Shown one piece after another: positions 18,826 to 26,817 of a stretch of DNA of 64,000 nucleotides; position 1 is the stretch's first letter; each line of letters starts with the position of its first letter. The notes under the pieces were generated by a model that saw nothing but the letters and a program-made list of their open reading frames with translations, made no database searches and had not been told where the DNA came from. Source of the stretch: Methanosarcinales archaeon. GTDB lineage: Archaea; Halobacteriota; Methanosarcinia; Methanosarcinales; Methanoperedenaceae. The position numbers and the translations under genes were made by a program. The stretch is from NCBI GenBank assembly GCA_905339155.1, contig CAJPFJ010000036.1:34128-98127 (forward strand), read 5' to 3'.

Positions 18826-19009
18826 TTAAAACTAATTAAATATTAACTGATCTATTACGCCTTATGCTTCTGATTTGTCCATAAAATATCGGCCGAAATA
18901 TTTGATTTCCTATAACCCTATAGGGAGATACAGAAAATTGTTAATTTTAGTAGCGATAGAAACACAGTTGATGTTGAAATAAGACCAAAATTAATTCAGG
19001 TTATAAAAA
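18826..19009. other. Non-coding stretch before the group II intron
   Basis: AT-rich sequence without a gene. It contains the palindrome CCCTATAGGG and ends in a hairpin (CAACGAAC at 19010-19017 with GTTCGTTG at 19031-19038) that sits immediately before the intron. Confidence 0.5.
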
Positions 19010-19592
19010 CAACGAACCATTTAAACAAGAGTTCGTTGCAGTTCGTCTGTGACAAGAAGTTACAACATGCATTGCTGTATGCTACCCCTTCCGTTTGGGG
19101 TAATCCTACTGAGATGTGCGTCAGCGGTAACGCTGGGGTACAAAGCTCTCAGGACAATATGGTAAAAAATTCAAAAGACTGGTTTGAATGAACTGTTAGG
19201 ATACGAATACCATGAAGAAAACGAAAGTTGAACCATTGCAAGAGTCGTAAAACGAGATAAGCGAAAATAGTCTGACACGCTTAAACCAAAAGGTACAGAA
19301 TCAGACCATAACGGTGCGAACACGTTATGGGGGACGGACATATGATTTTCGGCTTAAAGATGGCTTCTAAAGTATTCAAAATATGCATGATGTAGAACTT
19401 GGTAAACCCAATATGCTCCAGAAATGAAATGGTAGGAACTCCGTAAGGGGCAACAATGGCATGCAGGGCAGAGGAATGAGTAAAAAGCGAATGATACTGT
19501 GTAATGCGGTATATAAAGGCTCAAAATAGCCTCAATCCGAAAGGATGCTGACTTACTCAACGGTATTTTATTGTGGAAATGAAGGTAAATCT

Positions 19593-20191
19593 ATGAAAGT
19601 AAGAAATTCAACTACATCGAAGGATGAGAAGCTTACTAACGTGCAACTTCAAAACCAGTGGAATAAAACCGACTGGAAGAAAGCTGAAGAACACGTCAAT
19701 AGACTACAAGTCAGGATCACAAAAGCAGTAAAAGCAGGAAAATGGTATCTGGTTAAAAGGTTACAATATTTGATAACCCTCTCGCATTATGCGAAACTGT
19801 TGGCGGTAAGAAAACCAACTCAAAATACGGGTAAAAGAACGGCAGGGATTGACGGTGAAACATGGTCGTCATCGAAAACCAAAATGGAAGCCGCTCTCAG
19901 ACTAACCGATAAAAAGTATATCGCAAAGCCGTTAAAAAGGGTTTTCATTGAAAAACCCGGAAAGAAGAAGAAACGACCTTTAGGTATTCCCACCATGTAC
20001 GATAGAGCGATGCAATCACTCTATGCACTGGCGTTAGAACCGATTGCAGAAGCAACAGGAGACAGGACATCATTTGGCTTTAGAAAATTCAGAAGCACAC
20101 ATGATGCCTGTGAACAAGTCTTCGTTTGCATGAGCGGGAAGCATTCTCCCGAATGGGTACTCGAAGGAGATATTAAAGGCTGTTTCGACAA
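19593..20191 (+). CDS. Outer intron reverse transcriptase/maturase, 5' exon
   Basis: First 199 codons plus two bases of a group II intron RT. It has the N-terminal RT0-RT2 region (KRTAGIDGETW, then PLKRVFIEKPGKKKKRPLGI, DRAMQSLYALALEPIAE, SFGFRKFRSTHDAC and LEGDIKGCFD). I use the ATG at 19593 (MKVRNSTTSKDEK) by analogy with the inner RT; an upstream in-frame ATG exists at 19545. The ORF is cut after GGCTGTTTCGACAA by the inner intron. Joining 19593-20191 to 22391-23285 gives 498 codons in frame including the stop, so a functional 497-aa RT can be made after splicing. Confidence 0.9.
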
Positions 20192-22390
20192 GTGCGACAA
20201 GATAAGTTACATTATGAATTGCCAATGTGCCGTCCCTTCCATTTGGGACGACCCTACCGAGGTATGCGAAGATGGTAACGTTTTCGTGTAAAGCCCTCAG
20301 GACAATATGGAGAAATTTGAAAGTCCAATTCGAACTATCCGTTAGGGTAAGAATACCAAGAAGAAGCATATGCTGAATCACCGTAAGAGTCGTCAACAGC
20401 GATAAGCGAAAATGGACTGTTAAACGCTTAAACCAAAAGGTACAAAATCCGTCTGGAATGGCTTTGTCAACATTACAGAAAATGGACGAAGGGTTTTCGG
20501 CTTAGAGGTGACTTCTAAAGTATTTACAAATATTCATAATATAGAACTTGGTAAGCCCGCTGCACTCCTAATATGAGGTAGGAGTTCCGCAAGGAGCTGC
20601 GAAAGTGCAGAGGGTAGAGGATATGATAAAAAGCGAAGGTCGGTCAGTAACAGACCGAATAGAGGTTCAAAATTTGCCTCAACTCGAAAGAGTGCTGACT
20701 TATCATTGGTATTTGGTCGTGTGAATGAAGGTAAACCTATGAATGCAAGAAATTCAATTACATCGGAAGATGAGAAGCTTGCAAACAAGCAATTGAGGAA
20801 CCAGTGGAATGATATTGACTGGAAGAAAGTTGAAAAACAGGTTAATAGGCTACAAGTCAGAATCACGAAGGCAGTTAAAGAAGGTAAATGGTATTTGGTA
20901 AAAAGGTTGCAGTATCTTTTAACCCACTCCTATTATGCAAAACTGTTAGCAGTTAGGAGACCCACTCAAAATAAAGGAAAAAGAACGGCAGGGGTCGACG
21001 GTGAAACATGGTCATCACCTGAAACCAAGATGAAAGCTGTTCTCAACCTATCGGACGAAAAATATGTCGCAAAGCCGCTGAAGCGTGTTTTCATTGAAAA
21101 ACCTGGAAAAAAGAAGAAACGACCCCTGGGTATCCCTACAATGTACGACAGAGCTATGCAATCCCTCTATGCATTTGCATTAGAACCAATTGCAGAAACC
21201 TTAGCTGATAAGAGGTCATTTGGCTTTAGAAAGTTTAGAAGCACACATGACGCCTGTCAACAAGTCCATCTTTATCTGTGCAAGGAGAATTCTCCTGTAT
21301 GGGTATTGGAAGGTGATATAAAAGGATGTTTTGACATGATATCACATCAGTGGTTAATAAACAGTGTCCCAATGGACAAAACAGTTCTAAAGCAATTTTT
21401 GAAGGCTGGTTATGTATTTGACCAACATTTATTCCCAACAGAGGCAGGAACTCCACAAGGTGGTATTGTCTCGCCAATCCTTGCCAATCTGACATTGGAT
21501 GGGATTGAGGATATACTTGATGATAAATATCACAAGATCAAAAATGGAAGAATAAACAATAAACATGCGGCTAAATACAAAGTAAATTTTTGTAGATATG
21601 CTGATGATTTTATTGTTACTGCTAAAAGCGAGGAAATTGCAAAAGAAGTTAAAGAACTGATAAAAGAATTCCTGAAGGACAGAGGCTTGGAACTTTCTGA
21701 TGAGAAAACATTGATAACACATATTGACGAAGGCTTTGATTTTCTAGGATGGAACTTCAGAAAATACAAAGGTAAACTTCTTGTCAAACCATCCAAGAAA
21801 TCCATCGATAAATTTACTGAAAATATCAGTAGCGTAATCGATAAGGGAAAAACTTGGAAACAAGAGGAACTGATTGATGCTCTTAACCCGATAATAACAG
21901 GTTGGTCTAATTATCACCAATTTGTTGTATCCAGTGAAATATTTCACAAGCTTGACCATATAATTTGGAATATGCTCTGGCATTGGGCTAAAAGAAGACA
22001 TCATAATAAACCTAAACAGTGGATTATCAGTAAATACTGGAAATCTTCTGGAAACAGGAAATGGGTGTTTTCTGGAGGAAATAGACAATTGAATCTTCTA
22101 TCTGATAAAAAAATAATCAGACATACAAGATTGAAGTTGGATATGAACCCTTTTCTTGATAAAGACTATTTTTTCCTGCGCAAGTTAAAATTGGGAATCC
22201 AGAAACTAACGTTTACAGTAAATAAGGGGTGGGATAAAACAAAGAATATATGCAACCATGAAACAGAGACCATTACAAAAAACTGCTGCCCGATTTAAAG
22301 GGTTATCGAATGCTTGAGCCGTATGCGATGAAAGTCGCATGTACGGTTCTTAAAGGGCTTGGGGTCGGAAACGACCTCTGGCTACTTGAC
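20192..22390 (+). mobile_element. Inner group II intron, inserted in the outer intron's RT ORF
   Basis: A complete 2199-bp intron. It begins with GTGCGACAAG, the GTGYG consensus, and ends with CTACTTGAC, giving the usual AY end with the branch-point A in CTA about seven bases inside. Domain V is a classic 34-nt hairpin at 22316-22349 (GAGCCGTATGCGATGAAAGT...), followed by domain VI (22352-22390). It carries its own RT. The site lies in the conserved GCFD/ISHQW part of the outer RT. Homing of group II introns into related intron ORFs is known in Methanosarcina. Confidence 0.92.
20739..22298 (+). CDS. Inner intron reverse transcriptase/maturase
   Basis: A 519-aa intron-encoded protein, intact. 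The RT domain includes PLGIPTMYDRAM, WVLEGDIKGCFDMI, EAGTPQGGIVSPILANL and the catalytic FCRYADDFIVTAK, then DEKTLITHIDEGFDFLGW. The maturase X domain follows (NPIITGWSNYHQFV, WHWAKRRHHNK). No HNH endonuclease domain is seen at the C-terminus, so mobility would be endonuclease-independent. I take the ATG at 20739 (MNARNSITSEDEK); 20706 is an alternative. It is closely related to the outer intron RT along its whole length. Confidence 0.93.
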   Translation: MNARNSITSEDEKLANKQLRNQWNDIDWKKVEKQVNRLQVRITKAVKEGKWYLVKRLQYLLTHSYYAKLLAVRRPTQNKGKRTAGVDGETWSSPETKMKAVLNLSDEKYVAKPLKRVFIEKPGKKKKRPLGIPTMYDRAMQSLYAFALEPIAETLADKRSFGFRKFRSTHDACQQVHLYLCKENSPVWVLEGDIKGCFDMISHQWLINSVPMDKTVLKQFLKAGYVFDQHLFPTEAGTPQGGIVSPILANLTLDGIEDILDDKYHKIKNGRINNKHAAKYKVNFCRYADDFIVTAKSEEIAKEVKELIKEFLKDRGLELSDEKTLITHIDEGFDFLGWNFRKYKGKLLVKPSKKSIDKFTENISSVIDKGKTWKQEELIDALNPIITGWSNYHQFVVSSEIFHKLDHIIWNMLWHWAKRRHHNKPKQWIISKYWKSSGNRKWVFSGGNRQLNLLSDKKIIRHTRLKLDMNPFLDKDYFFLRKLKLGIQKLTFTVNKGWDKTKNICNHETETITKNCCPI

Positions 22391-23285
22391 CATATCTCAT
22401 CAATGGTTAATAGACAATATCCATTTGGATAAATCGGTTCTAAGACAATTTCTAAAAGCGGGCTTCATATTTGAACACAAACTATTCCAAACAGAAGCAG
22501 GAACTCCACAGGGTGGTATAATATCACCAATTCTTGCTAATATTACATTGGACGGGATTGAGAAACTGCTTGCAGATAAATACCGCAATAACAAGAACGG
22601 TAATAGATATAGTGAACATGCTGCAAAACACAAAGTAAATTATGTTCGTTATGCAGATGATTTTATCGTAACTGCAAAAACTGAGGAAATAGCTAAAGAA
22701 GTCAAAGAACTGATCAAAGACTTCCTGAAAGATAGAGGTCTGGAACTGTCTGATGAGAAAACGATAATTACCCATATCGATAACGGCTTTGACTTTCTCG
22801 GATGGAATTTCAGAAAGTACAACGGAAAGCTTATTGTTAAACCATCTAATAAATCTATTGAAAAAGTTACTGAAAAGATCAGTGATACTATCAAGAGAGG
22901 AAAAGCATGGAAACAAGAAGATTTAATCAAAACCCTGAATCCAGTTATAACGGGTTGGGCAAATTATCACCAACCTGTTGTATCCAGTAAAATATTCCAA
23001 AAACTTGATTCAAGGATTTGGGACATGCTCTGGCACTGGGCTAAGAGAAGACACCCTGAAAAATCCAATGAATGGATTGCTGATAGATATTGGCATTCAG
23101 AAGGAAATCGAAATTGGGTGTTTTCTGAAGGAGATAAGAAACTAAAACTCCTATCGGATACAAAAATTGTCAGACATACAAGACTAAAGTTAGATATGAA
23201 TCCGTATCTTGATAAAGACTATTTTATTGAGCGTAAAATAAAACAGGGAATCAAGAAGCTAAAAAGTACCGCAAAAAGTGTTTGA
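22391..23285 (+). CDS. Outer intron reverse transcriptase/maturase, 3' exon
   Basis: The C-terminal 298 codons of the outer RT, beginning CATATCTCATCAATGG (in frame after splicing: GCFDN-ISHQW). It holds EAGTPQGGIISPILANI, YVRYADDFIVTAK, the DEKTIITHID block and the maturase domain with NPVITGWANYHQPV and WHWAKRRHPEK. The stop is TGA at 23283-23285. Without removal of the inner intron this half has no proper start, so outer-RT production depends on inner-intron splicing. Confidence 0.9.
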
Positions 23286-23446
23286 GGTAAAATGAAGAAT
23301 GTAATAAAACCAGAAACCAAGACCATGACAAATAACTGCTGCCCGAATTAAAGGGTTATAAAATGCTTGAGCGGTATGAAGGGAAACTTTCACGTACCGT
23401 TCTGAGAAGAGGGGGAGGGAGCAATCTCTCCTTCTTATTCGGCTTT

Positions 23447-23486
23447 AGTTCGTTGTTTGGTGACCTAAAGTAATTAACAACGAACT
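23447..23486. repeat. Hairpin flanking the outer intron
   Basis: A perfect 11-bp inverted repeat, AGTTCGTTGTT at 23447-23457 and AACAACGAACT at 23476-23486, four bases after the estimated intron end. A related 8-bp hairpin lies directly before the intron at 19010-19038. Group II introns of some classes choose sites next to such stem-loops. Confidence 0.6.
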
Positions 23487-23587
23487 CAACTAACTCAAAA
23501 CGAACTCAATGTTTTATTATTCAAGTTCGATGTATAGGGTGGGATATATACCCTATAAAATTGCTGAGTTAAGGTTCAAAAGAGTAT

Positions 23588-23771
23588 ATCCGTCGTCCTA
23601 TCGCCTGCCCGCCCTGATAAGACCTATGCGGTGCGCCTCTTGATGGTTTTTTTCTCTGCACCCTCGCAGAAATATATTATTTCCGCCCGCAGGCGGTCAA
23701 GCATTCCCGCAGGGCAAACCTTCAAGTTGGGCGCACCGCATTTGATAAAGGGCGGGCAGGAGGCGACGGAT
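23588..23771. ncRNA. GC-rich long-stem structured element, possible RNA
   Basis: Two arms pair over 32 bp in three blocks: ATCCGTCG/CGACGGAT, CCTGCCCGCCCT/AGGGCGGGCAGG and ATGCGGTGCGCC/GGCGCACCGCAT, with small internal loops. The 92-nt apex holds two more hairpins (TCTGC/GCAGA and CCGCC/GGCGG). It is strikingly GC-rich among AT-rich flanks. It could be a structured RNA or a non-autonomous mobile element. Strand is unknown; no known RNA family is recognised. Confidence 0.45.
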
Positions 23772-24241
23772 TTCTTTTTGCGTGAACGCAAGGGCGATAG
23801 TTGTTTTGCGCATCCTCTTTAGTGAAAAGGAACAACGTGAGAAATCACATAAACCGCGATTGTCCGAGCACCGGGAGGCGCAGGACTGTCGTTCAACCTC
23901 CTGCAGTAAGTACGCCCGCAGGCGAATTCGGGCAGTGCCCGAACCCATTGGGAGGCGTGCTTAGTGCGGCGCTAATCACCATCATATTAAATTATTACGT
24001 TCAAATGCCGTTAAGTTATTAGTGATTTCTGAGGATATTCTTAAGCGCGGGCGCGCCTTGGCTAATATAGAATAAAGCCGAAAGTGAAACAGTAGGCTTT
24101 ATAGAAATCATACATTTGGAATTTATTAATATATATTATTACAAGTCTCATGTTATGTGAAAAATTATATTTTTGTGAATAGCCATGCAATGAAAATTAT
24201 TTCCTTATTCATGATATTCTAATCATCTATATAGTAAAATA
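23772..24241. other. Non-coding stretch between structured element and retron
   Basis: The first half remains GC-rich with repeated GGGAGGCG (near 23873 and 23951) and GCCCGCAGGCG motifs; the frames in it look like shadows of the composition. An AAAGCC/GGCTTT hairpin lies near 24074-24100. The rest is AT-rich and empty. Confidence 0.4.
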
Positions 24242-24249
24242 TTTATAAC
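24242..24249 (+). promoter_or_regulatory. TATA box for the retron transcript
   Basis: TTTATAAC lies about 25 bases before the first base of the retron a1 repeat (24271), the usual archaeal TATA-to-start distance. The RT gene has no better TATA of its own nearby, so ncRNA and RT are probably one transcript. Confidence 0.45.
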
Positions 24250-24270
24250 TTATTAACTCTTAGAGGTTTG

Positions 24271-24444
24271 TTGCCCTCAGCTTTGAATTAGCTCTCGCCG
24301 GAGAGTTATGTGTGGTGATACATCACGCAAATGGCCTACCAAGCAAAGGTGAAACATCAGTTCAAATATATATAATACCTTTGACCGCAACATATAATTT
24401 GATAATTATATGCAGTAAAGCGCCCAGCGCTTTAGTGAGGGCAA
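24271..24444 (+). ncRNA. Retron msr-msd RNA
   Basis: The region begins with TTGCCCTCA (24271-24279) and ends with its exact complement TGAGGGCAA (24436-24444), matching the a1/a2 repeats that bound retron RNAs. AGC directly after a1 could be the branching-G site. Inside are hairpins CTCTC/GAGAG, GTGAT/ATCAC, a 9-bp CATATAATT/AATTATATG and an 8-bp TAAAGCGC/GCGCTTTA. The RT starts 47 nt downstream. Together these fit a ~174-nt retron ncRNA; msr/msd borders are not resolved. Confidence 0.75.
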
Positions 24445-24491
24445 TTAAATTTATATAATATACAATGCATAATTTGATTTTAGAATAATGA

Positions 24492-26159
24492 GTGAACGAT
24501 GTGAAAATGGAAATATCAAATAATGAAAAATTGAAAATTTTGTTTGATAGTTATATTGAAACAGCAATAATCCCAAGCTTAAATGAAGATGAATATAGAA
24601 AAGAATTTAAATCATTCAAAAGATTAAAGTCCAAGAAATTGCCATATGTTTATGATATTGATCATTTGAGTAACCTAACAAATTCATCTTCAAAGCAGGT
24701 CAGATTTTTCTTATCGAATAAGGATATAGGTTATACTACTTTTAGAATTCCAAAAAAAATGGGGGGTTTTAGGGAAATCAATGCATCATCAAAAAAACTG
24801 AAAATAATCCAAAAATGGATTTTAAATAATATATTATATAAGTTGGATTCCAGTGATTATGTATATGGATTTATTCCAGGAAAAACAATTTATTCCAATG
24901 CCCAAATACATGTAAATCATGACTTAGTTTTAGGGATTGATATAAAAGATTTTTTTCCGAGTATAAAATTTGGCTCTATTTATCATATCTTCAAATCGGC
25001 AGGTTATTCTAACAAAATTGCTTGGACATTCGCCGACCTGTGCACTTATCATTGGAAATTACCTCAAGGAGCGCCAACAAGTCCTATGTTATCTAATTTG
25101 GCAGGTAAACGACTTGATATGAGAATAGCCAAGTATTGCAATAGAAGGCATTTTACTTATTCAAGATATGCCGATGATATCACTATTTCGGGCTCATATA
25201 AGCTTCCAATGCACAAAGAAAAAATTATCAAGATTATTGAAGGGAATGGGTTTACAGTTAATAAGAAAAAAACTAGACTGTTTTCAAAGGGTTCAAGACA
25301 GAAAGTAACTGGATTAGTAGTCAATGATAAAGTAAGCATTGGCAGGAAAAAGAAAAAGTGGATAAGAGCAATTGTACATAATATTTTAATGAATGGTTTC
25401 GTTGCCGAAAATAAGGAAAACGATCCTTTTTTTAGGGAAAGAATATTTGGACATTTAGGATATACCAATATGGTTGATTCTGAATTTGCAAGACCTCTTA
25501 TCGAGTCACTTAAAAAAATTGATTTGTCAGAATATAATGAAGCTATAATCGAAACACGAGAATCTGAAATAAAAGTGAATTATTTAAAAAGAAAGTCAAA
25601 ATCGATTTTAATTAAATTTGATGATCTGGGATTTTTTCAAAAGATTGCCGAGTTTCCGGAAGGTGCATTTAATGATGATTTTAAAAATCAAATAAATAAT
25701 TTACTCGAAAAATGTGAAAAACACGGGGTTGAAGCTTGTAGCGATTGTTTAGACATTAAAAATGAAATATATAAAAAATGCATGAAATATATTATAGGTC
25801 ATTATACAGGAACTACAGGGGGACACCATCATGGCCATGAAATTTATGACATGGAAGCTGAAACTCGTCTATTTGGAAAGACTATTGCTGTTGCTTTTAT
25901 CATGAAATCAGGGACAAGTGATTCCACTAAAGAAAATAGTATCTTTAGGCAAGTTGCTAAAAGCTTTCGTTTTGATGGTATTGACCTAATTGGAATAGTA
26001 ACTACCAGCAATCTAAAAAGTGAATTACTTGAAGATTTGAAAAGTTTGATAATGAATCATAATAATGGCAAAAAGAAAGAACAGTTGTATTGTTTAATTA
26101 TGAGACCCGAAATGAAAAGAATATTGTATGATTTTAATAAGGTGGTTACCAATTCATAG
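24492..26159 (+). CDS. Retron reverse transcriptase with a nuclease-like C-terminal domain
   Basis: A 555-aa protein with a GTG start at 24492 (ATG at 24507 is the alternative). Residues ~50-300 are a retron-type RT: GIDIKDFFPSI (148-158), LPQGAPTSPMLSNL (190-203), YADD (226-229) and the retron-like VTG motif KVTGLVV (271-277). Retron RTs usually end near 320; here ~230 residues follow. They contain a Cys set (CEKHGVEACSDC, ~408-419), HHHGHE (445-450) and a block ETRLFG...IAVAFIMKSG...FRQVAKSF...IGIVTTS (456-506) whose layout recalls Mrr-like PD-(D/E)xK nucleases. That domain call is tentative. The extension probably is the effector of the defence unit. Confidence 0.85.
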   Translation: MNDVKMEISNNEKLKILFDSYIETAIIPSLNEDEYRKEFKSFKRLKSKKLPYVYDIDHLSNLTNSSSKQVRFFLSNKDIGYTTFRIPKKMGGFREINASSKKLKIIQKWILNNILYKLDSSDYVYGFIPGKTIYSNAQIHVNHDLVLGIDIKDFFPSIKFGSIYHIFKSAGYSNKIAWTFADLCTYHWKLPQGAPTSPMLSNLAGKRLDMRIAKYCNRRHFTYSRYADDITISGSYKLPMHKEKIIKIIEGNGFTVNKKKTRLFSKGSRQKVTGLVVNDKVSIGRKKKKWIRAIVHNILMNGFVAENKENDPFFRERIFGHLGYTNMVDSEFARPLIESLKKIDLSEYNEAIIETRESEIKVNYLKRKSKSILIKFDDLGFFQKIAEFPEGAFNDDFKNQINNLLEKCEKHGVEACSDCLDIKNEIYKKCMKYIIGHYTGTTGGHHHGHEIYDMEAETRLFGKTIAVAFIMKSGTSDSTKENSIFRQVAKSFRFDGIDLIGIVTTSNLKSELLEDLKSLIMNHNNGKKKEQLYCLIMRPEMKRILYDFNKVVTNS

Positions 26160-26203
26160 GTCCACCATTTAAACTTAACTGTTTTTTATGCTAGCAATTG
26201 GAC

Positions 26204-26222
26204 TATTGTAAAAGTTACAATA
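26204..26222. repeat. TATTGTAA/TTACAATA palindrome, copy 1
   Basis: TATTGTAA, 3 bases, TTACAATA, 45 bp after the retron RT stop. First of three near-identical palindromes. Confidence 0.65.
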
Positions 26223-26256
26223 CATGCATGAAAAATTATGTTAGCAAATTCTTATG

Positions 26257-26278
26257 CTATTGTAACTTATTACAATAG
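26257..26278. repeat. CTATTGTAA/TTACAATAG palindrome, copy 2
   Basis: CTATTGTAA, CTTA, TTACAATAG. It ends 5 bp before the ATG of the small ORF at 26284, so is well placed as an operator of that gene. Confidence 0.65.
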
Positions 26279-26283
26279 ACACT

Positions 26284-26559
26284 ATGGGGAAAGAATTCAT
26301 TCGAGAAATTGGGAGCCATAAGTACAAATATCTTGTATATTGGGACAAGAGTGAAAAGAAATAAAAACAAAAGTACTTGGGAAGAGTGGATATTGAAAAA
26401 ACAATAATTTTGAAGATGCCTACTGAAAAAGAAGCTGCTGAAGCCATAATAAAGATAGGAGGAGGTTTAATAGAACGTAAACATTTGGAAAAATGGATTA
26501 AAAGATTGAAATTTAAAGAGAACATGGATATATTGAAGAATCTGTTTGTTGAACAATGA
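26284..26559 (+). pseudogene. Small DNA-element protein interrupted by one in-frame TAA
   Basis: One continuous frame begins MGKEFIREIGSHKYKYLVYW, meets a TAA after 26 codons, then goes on in the same frame with KQKYLGRVD, a helical part (KMPTEKEAAEAII) and ends at a TGA at 26559. With one sense codon it would be a 91-aa protein. The N-terminal style (compact beta, KxKYLGRVD) resembles the first domain of some IS4-like transposases. A real nonsense mutation, a sequencing error, or two tiny genes are possible. Palindromes sit on both sides. Confidence 0.5.
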
Positions 26560-26565
26560 TTTTAG

Positions 26566-26587
26566 CTATTGTAACCAGTTACAATAG
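26566..26587. repeat. CTATTGTAA/TTACAATAG palindrome, copy 3
   Basis: CTATTGTAA, CCAG, TTACAATAG, 7 bp after the small ORF's stop. Copies 2 and 3 bracket the ORF like the ends of a mini-element. Confidence 0.65.
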
Positions 26588-26817
26588 TATAAAATAAGTT
26601 ACCAATGGTTTTAGGCAGGCGTTGGTAACCACCAATAAGAAAGAGTTAGATTAAATTTGTATATAAAAACAATGAAAGTATATGCAAAAAATTGCTTGTT
26701 TTTAGATCAATCCTTTATTTTTCAACACATTAGGATAACTACCAACACGAATTGAAATCCCCCAAAACCGACAAAACTTTAAGCTTAATTGCTGTGTAGA
26801 TGCCTTAAAGTGATAAA

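Larger units (their letters stand above)
19045..23443 (+). mobile_element. Outer group II intron (interrupted; twintron)
   Basis: The 5' region aligns base for base with the inner intron's start (ACAAG, AAGTTAC, then CCCTTCCGTTTGGGG and GGTAACG stems), placing the left end near 19045. A 34-nt domain V (GAGCGGTATGAAGGGAAAC..., 23369-23402) and a domain VI stem (GGAGGGAG/CTCTCC) follow the RT ORF, placing the right end near 23443. The exact ends are uncertain because the 5' end lacks a perfect GTGYG. The intron lies between two hairpins made of GTTCGTTG and CAACGAAC sequences, not in a gene. Its RT ORF is itself split by the inner intron at 20192-22390. Confidence 0.85.

Noticed and set aside
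19010..23486. Outer group II intron interrupting a host gene
   Set aside because: Joining the flanks gives no open frame; both sides are hairpin-rich non-coding DNA.
23697..23948. 83-aa minus-strand frame in the GC-rich element
   Set aside because: It runs through the paired arm of the long stem and its Arg/Cys-rich content follows from base composition.
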